Shown: positions 46,440 through 56,459, counted from the stretch's first letter. The stretch: DNA of 64,000 nucleotides from Desulfovibrio sp. UCD-KL4C (GCF_006210265.1 NZ_VCNC01000004.1:372001-436000); one strand, 5' to 3'. Notes: a model not told the origin generated them from the sequence alone. Numbers and translations are program-made.

Positions 46440-47231
46440 GTGCGGATTCTTTTTCTCGGTGACATATTCGGCAGACCCGGACGCAAGGGGATTGCTTTAA
46501 AACTGACTGACCTCCGAAAGAAGCTCAGTCTTGATCTTATTGTGGCTAACGGAGAAAATGCCTCATCCGGTGTAGGGCTTTCTCTTAAAAATGCTAAAGA
46601 GCTTCTCGCAAGTGGGATTGATATTTTAACATCGGGAAATCATATTTGGAAATTTCAGAATTTATATTCGTATCTTAATTCAAACGATAGAATCGTCAGG
46701 CCTGCCAATGTCGCAGAAGGGGCTCCTGGGAGAGGTTGGACTTCTTTTAATATACGTGAAGGGTTATCGATAGCTGTCGTGAACCTTCAGGGGCGAACTT
46801 TCATGAGTGCTTGCGAGTGTCCGTTTCGCTGTGCTGACAAAGTTCTTGAAGAGCTTCCACCTGAGATAAAAATAATTTTAGTAGATTTTCACGCTGAAGC
46901 AACGTCTGAAAAACAGTGTCTAAGCAGATATCTTGATGGCCGTGTTTCGGCTGTTTTTGGAACGCATACCCATGTTCAGACCAATGACGCAAGAATACTT
47001 GAAAACGGTTGCGGGTATATTACGGATGCAGGAATGTGCGGTCCTGTTGATTCCTGTCTTGGACTGGCTCCTGGGCCGGTGATCAAGAGATTTGTGACAG
47101 GATTACCCCAGAAATGGCGAGTTGCAGGTGGACCTGTGGAACTGCAGGGCGTTTTGCTTGAGGTTGATGAGGCTACAGGAAGAACCATCTCCATTGACGC
47201 TTGGAAGACAGATCAGATTGTCGGATGTTAA
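46440..47231 (+). CDS. YmdB/TIGR00282-family metallophosphoesterase
   Basis: About 263 residues. Metal-site motifs: RILFLGDIFGRPGRKG, VANGENASSG, TSGNHIWK, VDFHAEATSEK and FGTHTHVQTND. In Bacillus YmdB hydrolyses cyclic nucleotides and influences biofilm and motility; its gene follows rny there too, a conserved neighbourhood. The GTG at 46440 has AGGTGAG before it; a GTG at 46431 would add three residues but lacks a ribosome site. Confidence 0.93.
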   Translation: MRILFLGDIFGRPGRKGIALKLTDLRKKLSLDLIVANGENASSGVGLSLKNAKELLASGIDILTSGNHIWKFQNLYSYLNSNDRIVRPANVAEGAPGRGWTSFNIREGLSIAVVNLQGRTFMSACECPFRCADKVLEELPPEIKIILVDFHAEATSEKQCLSRYLDGRVSAVFGTHTHVQTNDARILENGCGYITDAGMCGPVDSCLGLAPGPVIKRFVTGLPQKWRVAGGPVELQGVLLEVDEATGRTISIDAWKTDQIVGC

Positions 47232-47295
47232 AAATTACTAAGTTTAGATTTGTTTTTTTATAAGCAAATACAGTAAATTCAATAAAGAGGTTAAC

Positions 47296-48564
47296 ATGAA
47301 TATTTATGACGAACTTAAGTGGCGCGGTTTGGTTCATCAGGTTTCTGACGAAGATAAAGTACGTGAGTATTTGTCTACTCCCGGCAGAACCATGTATTGC
47401 GGCTTTGATCCCACTGCTGACAGTCTGCACATTGGTAATCTAGTACCTCTTCTTTGTCTTGTGCGTATGAAAAGAGCTGGTCATAATCCTTTGTTTGTTC
47501 TTGGCGGAGCAACAGGAAGAGTCGGCGATCCCAGTGGTAAAGATAAAGAACGCGAATTTTTAAGTTACGAAAAAATCGAAAGTCAGTCAGAGAATATCAA
47601 GTCTCAAATTGGAGCTTTCTGTGAGCGAAATTCTGGCGCTAAGGCAGATGTTGTTAATAACTATGACTGGACAAAAAATGTTTCATTTCTTGAGATGCTC
47701 CGTGATATCGGCAAACATTTTACTGTTAACTGGATGCTTGCCAAGGAATCCGTTAAAGGGCGTTTCGGTCGTGAAGATGTAGGTATCTCCTACACAGAAT
47801 TCAGCTATATGCTCCTTCAAGGATTTGATTTTTACCACCTCTATAAAGAATATGGGTGCCAGCTGCAGATTGGCGGAGGAGATCAATGGGGCAATATCAC
47901 TGCTGGTTGTGAACTTATCCGTCGTAAAGCTGCTGGTGAAGGCTTTGCGTTGACCTTTCCGCTCATTACCACTGCCTCCGGTAAGAAATTCGGTAAAAGT
48001 GAAAAGGGCGCAATTTTCCTTAATGCTGAAATGACTTCTCCTTATGCTTTCTATCAATTCTGGATTAATACAGATGACAGAGATGTGATTAACTTCCTTA
48101 AGTTTTTTACTTTCCTGACTGAACAAGAGATTACAGAGATTGAAAAAAGTCACGAAGAAGCTCCGCATATGCGTGTTGCTCACAAGCGTCTTGCTGAAGA
48201 AACAACCATTATGATTCACGGCAAGGAAGAACTTGAAAAAGTTCAGGCGGCAACAGTAGCTCTTTTTGGTGGTGGAGATGTGAAATCTGTAGATTCAGCT
48301 ACACTTCGCGAAGCAATGGAAGCAGCTCCTGGCGTAGAATACACTGCTGACGCTATTCCTGATATTCCCCAGATTCTTATTGATCTTGGGTTGTCAAAAT
48401 CAAAGGGGCAGGCCCGCAAGGATATCACTGCCGGAGGTCTTTATATAAATAATGAACGCGTCAGTGATTCTGAATATGTTCCGACTGAAGCTGATTTTAT
48501 TGGCGGAGAAGTTTTACTTATCCGTAAGGGAAAGAAAAACTACGGTCTTGTAACTCGCAACTAG
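47296..48564 (+). CDS. tyrS: Tyrosyl-tRNA synthetase
   Basis: 422 residues. Class I motif HIGN (in ADSLHIGNLVPL), the KMSKS-equivalent KFGKS (SGKKFGKSEKGA), tyrosine-site GGGDQWGNI, and a C-terminal S4 RNA-binding domain (SKGQARKDITAGGLYINNERV). It charges tRNA-Tyr. AAGAGG ribosome site. A terminator follows. Confidence 0.97.
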   Translation: MNIYDELKWRGLVHQVSDEDKVREYLSTPGRTMYCGFDPTADSLHIGNLVPLLCLVRMKRAGHNPLFVLGGATGRVGDPSGKDKEREFLSYEKIESQSENIKSQIGAFCERNSGAKADVVNNYDWTKNVSFLEMLRDIGKHFTVNWMLAKESVKGRFGREDVGISYTEFSYMLLQGFDFYHLYKEYGCQLQIGGGDQWGNITAGCELIRRKAAGEGFALTFPLITTASGKKFGKSEKGAIFLNAEMTSPYAFYQFWINTDDRDVINFLKFFTFLTEQEITEIEKSHEEAPHMRVAHKRLAEETTIMIHGKEELEKVQAATVALFGGGDVKSVDSATLREAMEAAPGVEYTADAIPDIPQILIDLGLSKSKGQARKDITAGGLYINNERVSDSEYVPTEADFIGGEVLLIRKGKKNYGLVTRN

Positions 48565-48583
48565 TTTTTTATATTATGTTCTT

Positions 48584-48629
48584 ATTGCGACCCGCTTAAG
48601 CTAACAGCTTTTACGGGTCGCAATTTTTT
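48584..48629 (+). terminator. Rho-independent terminator after tyrS
   Basis: Stem ATTGCGACCCG / CGGGTCGCAAT with an extended loop, followed by a T-run. Confidence 0.85.
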
Positions 48630-48718
48630 AAACGATACCGACTTTTCTTTGCAACCATGGTTAAGCGGGTTACTCTGTTGTCTTTTTACTTTATAGTTTC
48701 TTGAAAACAGGGGGTAAT

Positions 48719-49162
48719 ATGCGGCTGCTCTTCATCGCTTTTGCGGTTATTTTCGGAGCCTTGGCGCCGACTCAGGCCGGAGTGAACATGAAATTGAGAA
48801 ATTTTGTGGGTGACCCTGTTCTGGCTGCGACTATTTCTTTTGCTGTCGGCACGTTGGCTTTGATAGCATATGCTTACTTTACCAAAATTTCTGTTCCGGA
48901 AATCGGATCAACGTTGAGAGGTCCTTGGTGGATGTGGACCGGTGGGTTCATGGGAGCTTTTTTTGTGGCTTCTGCTGTGGTTATTGCACCTGTTCTCGGC
49001 GCGGGAACAATGATGTGCTGGATGATTGCAGGGCAGATGGCAGCATCAATTCTCTTGGATCACTTTGGCCTTATAGGATACGCCACGCGTGAAGCATCTC
49101 CCATGCGAATAGTTGGAGTTCTACTTGTTGTTGCAGGTGCTGTAATTATTGAAAAATTTTGA
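48719..49162 (+). CDS. DUF606/YdcZ-type DMT membrane protein
   Basis: 147 residues with five hydrophobic segments (LLFIAFAVIFGALAPTQAG; AATISFAVGTLALIAYAYF; WWMWTGGFMGAFFVASAVVI; GTMMCWMIAGQMAASILLD; IVGVLLVVAGAVII). The QAGVNMKL motif and the GAGTMMCWMIAGQMAASILLDHFG stretch are typical of the DUF606 half-size drug/metabolite transporter superfamily. Such proteins work as dimers; the substrate is unknown. AGGGGG five bases before the ATG at 48719 sets the start. Confidence 0.82.
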   Translation: MRLLFIAFAVIFGALAPTQAGVNMKLRNFVGDPVLAATISFAVGTLALIAYAYFTKISVPEIGSTLRGPWWMWTGGFMGAFFVASAVVIAPVLGAGTMMCWMIAGQMAASILLDHFGLIGYATREASPMRIVGVLLVVAGAVIIEKF

Positions 49163-49199
49163 CTAAATAAATAGCGGATTGACTGATAAGGAGTCTGTT

Positions 49200-50084
49200 T
49201 TGACTAATTTGTTGCGTAATAAATTAAAAGTTCTATGGGCTGATACTGCAATTGTATGCCGAATGATTAAAATTGAACATTCTATTTTTGCATTGCCGTT
49301 TGCCTACATGGGGCTTTTTCTTGCAGCAGGTGGATGGCCGGGATTTAAACCTTTTTTGCTGCTGACAATTGCAATGGTTGCGGTAAGATCTTTTGCTATG
49401 GCTTTTAACAGGCTTGTAGATATAAATATTGATAGTGAAAATCCCAGAACACGTACCCGTCCATTAGTTACGGGAGAATTATCATCTTTTTTTACTATAT
49501 TTTTTATTTTAATTTGCGGTGTGATTTTTGTAATTGCTTGTAAAAGTATGAATGAGCTTTGCTATAAATTGTCTTATTTTGCTCTTGCATGGTCAGCATT
49601 TTATTCTATTACCAAGCGTTTTACAAAGCTGTGCCATTTTGTACTGGGATCAGTTCTCGGGCTTGCTCCTCTTGCAGGTTGGCTCTTTGTTGATCCTCAG
49701 TTTACCTTACCAGCCATACTCTTTTTCACGGGAGTCCTTTTTTGGGTTGCAGGATTTGATATTCTTTACGCAACGCAGGACCGAAAATTTGACAGAAATC
49801 GCGGATTATTTTCCATTCCAGCCTGTCTGGGACTTCAAAGTTCTCTTACTATCTCCACATTCTGCCATGCAAACACCGTTATTTTCTTTCTGTTGGCCGG
49901 ACTTTCAGCAGGGTTGGGGTGGATATATTTCACCACAACTGCTATCGTAGGGGCAATCATGATTTTTGAGCATCAAGTTATCTCGGTTGATGATATGAGC
50001 CGTGTGAATATGGCATTTTTTGCTCTTAATGGGGTTGTTTCAGTAGTTCTATTTTTAGGAACATTATTGGATATTTTCTGCTAA
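49200..50084 (+). CDS. UbiA-family polyprenyltransferase (likely MqnP-type)
   Basis: About 294 residues with eight or so membrane segments. The two prenyl-diphosphate motifs are clear: FNRLVDINIDSENPRTRTRP and DILYATQDRKFDRNRG. The TTG at 49200 with AAGGAG six bases before it is preferred over a TTG at 49179. The family attaches a polyprenyl tail to an aromatic ring; since desulfovibrios make menaquinone by the futalosine route, MqnP-like function is the best guess, with 4-hydroxybenzoate prenyltransferase as an alternative. Confidence 0.85.
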   Translation: MTNLLRNKLKVLWADTAIVCRMIKIEHSIFALPFAYMGLFLAAGGWPGFKPFLLLTIAMVAVRSFAMAFNRLVDINIDSENPRTRTRPLVTGELSSFFTIFFILICGVIFVIACKSMNELCYKLSYFALAWSAFYSITKRFTKLCHFVLGSVLGLAPLAGWLFVDPQFTLPAILFFTGVLFWVAGFDILYATQDRKFDRNRGLFSIPACLGLQSSLTISTFCHANTVIFFLLAGLSAGLGWIYFTTTAIVGAIMIFEHQVISVDDMSRVNMAFFALNGVVSVVLFLGTLLDIFC

Positions 50085-50096
50085 AAAGGAAGTTTT

Positions 50097-51416
50097 ATGG
50101 ATATATCAACTGTTGAGAAATTTTTAAGAAATGACTTGATAAAATGGCTTAACGATCTGCAAAAATCTGTCGTTAAAGCTTTTTATTCATGGCATGGAGC
50201 AGTAGAGATAGTCCTCATTCCTTTAATTTTTCTGCTCGGAAGATTTTTTCATAAAAAAATAACTCCTAAGATTGAAGCGTCGTTACAAGGGAAGCTGCCA
50301 ACAGTTGTGTTGGAGAGCCTTTTTGTTAAGACAATTTTAAGAGAACTAGGGCTGGTTTTCAGTGTTCTTCTTTTTAAATTGTCGGTCTATATTCTTACTG
50401 CTCAAAATTATAAGCCGAGTTTACTTGTTATTGCAGGTTCCCTTACTGCTGCATGGGTAATTATTAAGATTGCTTCCAGCCTAGTTATGAATAGGTTTTG
50501 GGCCAGAGTTATTTCAACCACAGCCTGGGTCATGGCGGCTCTTAATGTTTTCGGATTACTTGGAAAAACTGTAGCGTTTCTTGATACTGTAGGATTTGTC
50601 TATAATGATAAGAACCTCTCGGTCATAGTTCTTTTCAAGGGAATAATCCTTCTTTTAGCTTTGATTCAAGTTGCTACTTTTTCGAATAAGATTGCTCAGG
50701 ACAGAATTGCAAAATCGAGATCTCTTTCCCCTTCACTGCAAGTATTGATCTCTAAAGCCTGTAAAGTCGGGTTTATGACCTTAGCTGTGTATTTGGGCTT
50801 GAAAGGAATAGGGGTAGACTTTACCGGTCTGACTATCTTTTCAGGAGCTGTAGGTGTTGGTGTCGGTTTCGGCTTGCAGAAGGTTATTTCAAATCTTGTC
50901 TGCGGGGTTATTCTGCTTCTTGAAAGATCTATTAAGCCCGGTGATATTATAGAAGTTGGAAATGCTCGAGGTAAGATTAAATCTCTCAATGCCCGTTTTA
51001 TATCAATGGAAACGTTTGATAAAAAAGAGTACTTGATTCCAAATGATTCTCTTATCACAGGGCAGGTTATAAACTGGACTTACGGTGACAGTTCCGTAAG
51101 GCTTAGAATTCCTTTTGGAGTTGCTTATTCCTCGGATGTTCGGGAAGCGATGAAGGTCAGCGAAGAGGTAGCTCTTACCGTGAAAGGAGTTCTTAAGAAC
51201 CCTGCTCCGGTATGTAGAATGACAGGATTCGGAGCAAGTTCCGTTGATTTTGAGTTAAGAATATGGATTGGAGATCCTGAAAAAGGGACTGGAAGGATAA
51301 AATCGGACACACTGCTTGCGATATGGGATGCATTTAAAGAAAAAGGCATTGAGTTTCCTTTTCCCCAGCAGGATATTTATATCAAAAACCTTCCGCAGAC
51401 GGTGAAAGAAAGTTAA
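50097..51416 (+). CDS. MscS-family mechanosensitive channel
   Basis: 439 residues. Several N-terminal membrane segments and then the MscS core: pore helix region GAVGVGVGFGLQKVISNLVCG, the beta domain VCGVILLLERSIKPGDIIEVG, and the C-terminal INWTYGDSSVRLRIPFGVAY. The family releases solutes on osmotic downshock. AAAAGGAAG ribosome site, 12 bases after the prenyltransferase gene. Longer than E. coli MscS (286) by extra N-terminal helices. Confidence 0.92.
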   Translation: MDISTVEKFLRNDLIKWLNDLQKSVVKAFYSWHGAVEIVLIPLIFLLGRFFHKKITPKIEASLQGKLPTVVLESLFVKTILRELGLVFSVLLFKLSVYILTAQNYKPSLLVIAGSLTAAWVIIKIASSLVMNRFWARVISTTAWVMAALNVFGLLGKTVAFLDTVGFVYNDKNLSVIVLFKGIILLLALIQVATFSNKIAQDRIAKSRSLSPSLQVLISKACKVGFMTLAVYLGLKGIGVDFTGLTIFSGAVGVGVGFGLQKVISNLVCGVILLLERSIKPGDIIEVGNARGKIKSLNARFISMETFDKKEYLIPNDSLITGQVINWTYGDSSVRLRIPFGVAYSSDVREAMKVSEEVALTVKGVLKNPAPVCRMTGFGASSVDFELRIWIGDPEKGTGRIKSDTLLAIWDAFKEKGIEFPFPQQDIYIKNLPQTVKES

Positions 51417-51438
51417 AGTTAATTTTCAAAATGAAAGC

Positions 51439-51473
51439 AAAAAGCCCGCAACAAGAATTGTTGCGGGCTTTTT
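51439..51473. terminator. Bidirectional terminator after the MscS gene
   Basis: Perfect 16-bp stem AAAAAGCCCGCAACAA / TTGTTGCGGGCTTTTT with loop GAA; lies between convergent genes. Confidence 0.92.
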
Positions 51474-51516
51474 GCGTTTTGTAGGCGCATTATCCTAATG
51501 GTCATTTCTTACGCTT

Positions 51517-52836
51517 TCAGAAACCGTAACGCAGGTATTCTTTTTCGCTGCGGTTAATCATCTGTATATAGCGATATTTGCTTTTGACCTGAGCTTCTTC
51601 CATAATAGAATAGCCAAGATTCCGGCACCTATCACAAGCTCCAATAGGAATCTCAATCCCGAAGCCAATGGGACCGTTTTCTTTTTGTGTTTCAACTTTA
51701 AGCAGTCCGCGGCAATGGTCACATAAAAATAAAGATTCCGTTTGTGACTCAGTAAAGCCTTCGGTGTCATAGAAAATATTACGGTGACGTACTGACCAGT
51801 CACCTTTTATTATTCCTTCGCTGCTTTGAGTCGGAGGGTTAAAATATATCTCAGGGAGAGTATCGCAAAGCATTTGAATATAGTTCAGAACATCGGCTGA
51901 TTCTTTGAGTGATTCAGGGTTCCATGCTGGTTCGCGCACATGGGAGTAATCAACTCCTGCCATAGCAAGGCTGATACCCAGATTTACATACGGTAATGCC
52001 CCTTGAATGGCGTAACCGCCTTCAAGTACAGCAATGTCCGGTTTTAGCATAGTGTTGAGCGCGGCGTACCCCTGTGCTGAAAAATTCATATTGGTAATAG
52101 GGTCAGTGAAATGATTATCCTGCCCTGCTGAGTTTATAATCAGGTCCGGCTTGAAGTCCTCCAGTAAGGGCATGACTATCTGCTCCATGACCATCATGAA
52201 TCCCGCGTCTGAAGTCCCGGGAGGCAGTGGAATATTGATGGTACGGCCCAGTGCTTTCGGTCCACCAGCATCTTTTGGAAAACCTGTTCCAGGATAAAGT
52301 GTTCGCCCATCCTGATGCATGGAAATGAAAAGAGTATTGGGATCGTGCCAGTATACATCCTGAGTGCCGTCACCGTGATGGCAATCTGTATCCACTATGG
52401 CTATGCGTTTTTGTCCGTATTTTTCACGGATATGTTCGCACATAATAGCTTCGACGTTGATTGTGCAGAACCCGCGGGAACCTTGGACTGTCTTCATTGC
52501 ATGATGCCCCGGAGGGCGCACCATGGCAAAGGCGCGGTCTCTTTTGCCCTGCATTATCAGTTCTGCTGCTTTAATGGCTCCGCCTGCTGAAATATAATGA
52601 GAACGTGTCGCGACTGCTTCCGTCTCCGGAAAGCAGAAGTGGACTCTTTCGATATCTTCTGTCTTTGCCACTTCTGGTTTGTATTCGCGTATTCCTTCAA
52701 TATCAAAAAGACCTTCTTCACGCAGTTGGTCCTGAGTGTATAAAAGACGTTCTTCTCTTTCCGGGTGCGTCGGCGAAATCGCCCAGTCAAATGCAGGGAA
52801 AAATATAATTCCCAGACTGTTTTTAGCTTTGAGCAT
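51517..52836 (-). CDS. Histone deacetylase-family amidohydrolase with C-terminal zinc-ribbon signature
   Basis: 439 residues. Residues 1-300 are an HDAC-fold domain with all key residues: His111-His112 (RPPGHHA), zinc ligands Asp151 and His153 (DTDCHHGDG) and Asp240 (SAGQD), and Tyr275 (LEGGYAI). Bacterial members deacetylate small amines, acetoin-related or other acyl-amide substrates. The last 80 residues are an addition with Cys372-x2-Cys375 and Cys401-x2-Cys404, resembling a zinc ribbon. Encoded 12 bases after the hydantoinase/oxoprolinase-family gene, so probably a shared pathway. Substrate unknown. Confidence 0.9.
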   Translation of the reverse strand: MLKAKNSLGIIFFPAFDWAISPTHPEREERLLYTQDQLREEGLFDIEGIREYKPEVAKTEDIERVHFCFPETEAVATRSHYISAGGAIKAAELIMQGKRDRAFAMVRPPGHHAMKTVQGSRGFCTINVEAIMCEHIREKYGQKRIAIVDTDCHHGDGTQDVYWHDPNTLFISMHQDGRTLYPGTGFPKDAGGPKALGRTINIPLPPGTSDAGFMMVMEQIVMPLLEDFKPDLIINSAGQDNHFTDPITNMNFSAQGYAALNTMLKPDIAVLEGGYAIQGALPYVNLGISLAMAGVDYSHVREPAWNPESLKESADVLNYIQMLCDTLPEIYFNPPTQSSEGIIKGDWSVRHRNIFYDTEGFTESQTESLFLCDHCRGLLKVETQKENGPIGFGIEIPIGACDRCRNLGYSIMEEAQVKSKYRYIQMINRSEKEYLRYGF

Positions 52837-52848
52837 AAAAACTCCGTT

Positions 52849-54513
52849 TTATGAATATGTCCGGATTACGCCGGGTTTAATCTGGCATTTAACTCTGATG
52901 TTTCTGCCCACTGTCGTATAGCCGTCCACCATGTTAAAAGATGAAGACGATGTTATGTGCGCGTTACCTCCGTCTGAAGCAACACTCATGTCACCAAGGT
53001 GAGCCAGCAGATGGTTCATAGCGTCTCGTTCTGCGTCCGCAAGCCTGTAATTGCGGGGAACGTTTTCTCTGTAACCGAGGGATGGGATGAACATAACACC
53101 GCGTTCTGTATCGGCAAAAAGTTCTATCTCAGTTGTTGTTCTGGTTAAAGCCGCGCCGATTGCATTGGCTACATCATAGTTTTCAGGCACTTCCGTTGCA
53201 AGTTTGAATTTGCGGAAGATATCCATTTTCAAGGCCTTAGCTGGCCCGCCCATCATATAAATTTTACGTGGAATTATACGTCTGTTTTCGAGTAATTCAT
53301 GGATGGTATAAACCGGTTGCTGATTAATTTCTTCAACAAGTTCGCGTGTTGCATCATGAATTTTATCAATAGCATTTTCGATAGCTTTGCCTGCCAGCTC
53401 GTCTGGTTCCATTTTATTTTGAGCGGCAAAAGCAGCAAATTTAGTTTTGGATTTTTCAATATTGCCGCAGTTACAGGAGTCTTTCCAAATAAGAGCATCC
53501 GTGAGAGTCGGTGTTTTCCCGCCGAAAGCAATTGAAGGGCCGAGTCGTGTAGGACCGACTTTAACGGTTCCTTCTAGAATGGAAATAGCTGAGTCTCCTC
53601 CGACACCAATGGAGTGGACTTTCAGCGCACGTACAAGTGTCGGATGAGAGCCTATGTTGATTCCTTCCTGTTCAATCAGAGGGGTTCCGTCGACAAATAT
53701 GGCAATGTCAGTAGTCGTCCCGCCGATATCGTAAATGATGGAGTCATGAGTTATTTTGCAGAGAGCAATAATGCCCATAACACTTGCAGCCGGACCTGAA
53801 AAAATAGATTGAACCGGAACTTTTCTTGATAAAGGCAGCGGCATGGTTCCGCCGTCTGCTTTAAGGATATTAACCTTTATATGGCTCAGTCCCATTTCAT
53901 CAAGAGTGCTGGAAATAGCATCTGCAAAGTTATTGAAAATACGCCAGACAGCGCAATTGTAGAAAGCCGTAGCAATACGTCTCGGGAAATTTAAACGCCC
54001 AGTGATTTGGTGTCCGAGGGTGATAAAATCCGCATTGTCGCCAATGGCCAGCTCTATTTCTTTTTCGTGAGAGGGATTACGTGGAGAAAATTTTGTGACT
54101 GCTGCGTAAACTTTAACGCCTGATTTACGGCAGGAAGAAATAGCTTCTTCCAGAGCAAGATTATCTAGTTGTCTTGTTTCCGATCCGCGGTGGTCTAAGG
54201 AGCCGGGGAGAACATGAAAGTCCTTGCAGAGCATAAAGGAGTGCGGATCTAATCCAGGGCCTGCGGAAATAATCATTCCGACGTCCTCAAATTTTCCTTC
54301 AACAATGGAATTTGTTGAGAGCGTGGTACTAAGGTTGAGCTGTTTTATGCGCGTGGGGTCTGTCTGGCTTACAATTGTTCCAAGCGCTCTTTTAATGGAT
54401 GAGAGAAGGTCCTCATGGTTAGTTGCAACTTTAACCTGAGCTTCTATCCGGTCCGGCCCAATAGCGACCGCATCAGTGTGTGTGCCGCCTACGTCTATTC
54501 CAAGAAGGAGCAT
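52849..54513 (-). CDS. Hydantoinase/oxoprolinase-family protein (HyuA-like)
   Basis: 554 residues. Opening LLGIDVGGTHTDAVAIG and internal IIYDIGGTTTDIAIFVDG are the two ATP-phosphate loops of the hydantoinase A/oxoprolinase fold, with MMGGPAKALK near the C-terminus. The family couples ATP hydrolysis to opening cyclic amides or to acetone/acetophenone carboxylation, normally with a HyuB partner. No hyuB is visible here; instead a histone-deacetylase-like gene follows. It is the first gene of the leftward pair, 212 bases after the activator gene on the same strand. No sigma-54 promoter could be found before it. Confidence 0.88.
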   Translation of the reverse strand: MLLLGIDVGGTHTDAVAIGPDRIEAQVKVATNHEDLLSSIKRALGTIVSQTDPTRIKQLNLSTTLSTNSIVEGKFEDVGMIISAGPGLDPHSFMLCKDFHVLPGSLDHRGSETRQLDNLALEEAISSCRKSGVKVYAAVTKFSPRNPSHEKEIELAIGDNADFITLGHQITGRLNFPRRIATAFYNCAVWRIFNNFADAISSTLDEMGLSHIKVNILKADGGTMPLPLSRKVPVQSIFSGPAASVMGIIALCKITHDSIIYDIGGTTTDIAIFVDGTPLIEQEGINIGSHPTLVRALKVHSIGVGGDSAISILEGTVKVGPTRLGPSIAFGGKTPTLTDALIWKDSCNCGNIEKSKTKFAAFAAQNKMEPDELAGKAIENAIDKIHDATRELVEEINQQPVYTIHELLENRRIIPRKIYMMGGPAKALKMDIFRKFKLATEVPENYDVANAIGAALTRTTTEIELFADTERGVMFIPSLGYRENVPRNYRLADAERDAMNHLLAHLGDMSVASDGGNAHITSSSSFNMVDGYTTVGRNIRVKCQIKPGVIRTYS

Positions 54514-54725
54514 TTGATAAATCCTTGAAGTGGGAATTAACCCAGCATTAAGTATGAGAAGTTTAAAATCTTTTATTACAATAGCTTTAGATCTGCAGAT
54601 TAGCGTATTAATATTGCTAAAATATAAAAGTTACAGGAATCTTAAGCGGTTTATGAATAACACCCCTCTGACTGACACGTCCAGATGTTTTACTGCAAGC
54701 GATATGAGCAGCCACTTAAACGTTG

Positions 54726-56273
54726 TTAATCGACTCTTTTAGTAATGCCGATCTTTTTCATACGTGAATCAAACGTGGAACGATTTATTCCTGCTGCTCG
54801 AGCTGCCTGACTTACGTTCCATTTATGTTTTTTTAAAAGCATCATGACATAATGAGACTCCAGCTCTGACCACGTCATTGACGCAAGATTAAGTGTAGAG
54901 TTTGCTTCGTCAGAAGAACTCTGTAATGAGTCTGCCTCCTGCCCTGTGAAGCTTGTCTCGGTTTTTGTTACCGGATTTGCAATGTGTGCAGGTAGCTCTG
55001 ATAACTGGATAGTATCCCCAGCAACCATGGCTTGAAATTGTTTAATAGTATTTTCCAGTTCTCGAATGTTTCCGGGCCATTTATGTGTCTTCATCGCAGA
55101 CATGGCTTCTGGAGTTAGTTGTTTAGGCAGCATGTGGTTGCTTGATGCTTCTCTAGTTAAGAAATATTCGGTCAGCAGGGGGATGTCTTCTTTTCTTTCG
55201 TGCAGGCTGGGCAGCTTAAGCGGCAAAACATTTAATCTGTAATAGAGATCTTCTCTGAATCTACCGGAGCGAACTTCTTCTTCTAATTTACGATTGGTTG
55301 CTGAGATTATACGGATATTTATTTTACGTGTGTTAGTTCCGCCAAGTGGCTTAATTTCATTTTCTTGCAGCACTCTAAGAAGTTTTGCCTGAAGGTTGAT
55401 ATCCATATCGCCTATTTCATCGAGAAAAACAGTACCTCCGTCAGCGGCTTCAAATAACCCTAATTTATTTGCAGATGCCCCAGTAAATGCTCCTTTTACA
55501 TATCCGAATAATTCACTCTCAAGAAGATTTTCCGGTATTGCACTACAGTTTTGGGTTAAAAAAGGCTTAGTCGCACGGTCGCTTTGAACATGGATTTCTT
55601 CAGCGAACAGCTCTTTACCGGTTCCTGATTCTCCGGAAATAAGAACAGGGTAATTTGTTGCAGCATAATTTTTAACAAGTTTAAGTGCTTTGCTGACAGA
55701 CGCACTCTTACCGACAATTGAGTTTTTACCGCGAAGGCTGCTTAAAGTCTGGCTTAGCTGTGTGTATTTAGTTTGCTGTTTTTGAAATTCTAAAGAGTTG
55801 CCTAAGGCTATAGCGCCAATGTCTACCATTTCCTGTAACATGTTGAGGTATTCGGGATTGAGGTTCAAGTGAGCCCCATCAGAGCTTGTATCAATAACCT
55901 GAACTGCGCCGTAAACCTCTTTCCCTTTAAGAAGGAGCGGAAAGCATAGAATATGCCTACTCTTTATTTCAAAATCCTGTTCAATTTTACTGAAATGTCT
56001 GTCATCTGCTCCAGCTTTTGCAATAGTCATTTCCCCATTCTGTATGACCCATCCCACAATACTTTTTTCATTTGGAGAAAGTTTAATACCTTTTATTGCT
56101 TCACTATGATGCCCTGATGATTCAACGCATTCATACATATTGTTGCGCTCAATCCAAAGAGACCCTCTTTCTACGTTTTGCAACTTTAAAAGTAGGTTTA
56201 GCATCGTTTTCTGTAGTTTTTTAGGGTCTAATTCTCGCGATAGTGCTTTATAATCGTCAATTGAGATAGTCAT
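54726..56273 (-). CDS. GAF-domain sigma-54-dependent transcriptional activator
   Basis: 515 residues: GAF sensor (about 20-165), AAA+ activator domain (about 190-420; Walker [16 protein letters not shown], sigma-54 contact loop GAFTGA, Walker [13 protein letters not shown]) and a C-terminal Fis-type helix-turn-helix ([24 protein letters not shown]). All elements needed to drive sigma-54 polymerase are intact. It is divergent from a clear sigma-54 promoter at 56442-56459, and runs in the same direction as the HyuA-HDAC pair. The GAF ligand is unknown. Confidence 0.94.
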   Translation of the reverse strand: MTISIDDYKALSRELDPKKLQKTMLNLLLKLQNVERGSLWIERNNMYECVESSGHHSEAIKGIKLSPNEKSIVGWVIQNGEMTIAKAGADDRHFSKIEQDFEIKSRHILCFPLLLKGKEVYGAVQVIDTSSDGAHLNLNPEYLNMLQEMVDIGAIALGNSLEFQKQQTKYTQLSQTLSSLRGKNSIVGKSASVSKALKLVKNYAATNYPVLISGESGTGKELFAEEIHVQSDRATKPFLTQNCSAIPENLLESELFGYVKGAFTGASANKLGLFEAADGGTVFLDEIGDMDINLQAKLLRVLQENEIKPLGGTNTRKINIRIISATNRKLEEEVRSGRFREDLYYRLNVLPLKLPSLHERKEDIPLLTEYFLTREASSNHMLPKQLTPEAMSAMKTHKWPGNIRELENTIKQFQAMVAGDTIQLSELPAHIANPVTKTETSFTGQEADSLQSSSDEANSTLNLASMTWSELESHYVMMLLKKHKWNVSQAARAAGINRSTFDSRMKKIGITKRVD

Positions 56274-56441
56274 ATATTTATTTGTTTTGTTGGGTTTAGT
56301 CGTGTTATTTTGTGTTTTTTATGATATATAGTAATATTTATGAATTGACAACGAGTGGTAGAAGGGTGTTGAAATTCGTTTTTTAACTCCTGAATGGCTA
56401 CCTGTCGGGGCTAACGGTTTTTTTTGCCAATAAAATTGTTT

Positions 56442-56459
56442 TTGGCACGGATGGTGCTT
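56442..56459 (+). promoter_or_regulatory. Sigma-54 promoter
   Basis: TTGGCAC-GGATG-GTGCTT: invariant GG at 56444-56445 and GC at 56456-56457 separated by exactly ten bases, matching TGGCAC-N5-TTGC closely. Transcription should begin near 56469, divergent from the sigma-54 activator gene. Confidence 0.85.

Noticed and set aside
47683-48219. 178-residue minus-strand frame
   Set aside because: Shadow of tyrS; no family features.
54514-54725. Possible minus-strand sigma-54 promoter before the HyuA-like gene (TGGCTGC...GC)
   Set aside because: The GG-to-GC spacing is eleven or fifteen bases instead of ten, so it does not fit a -24/-12 element.
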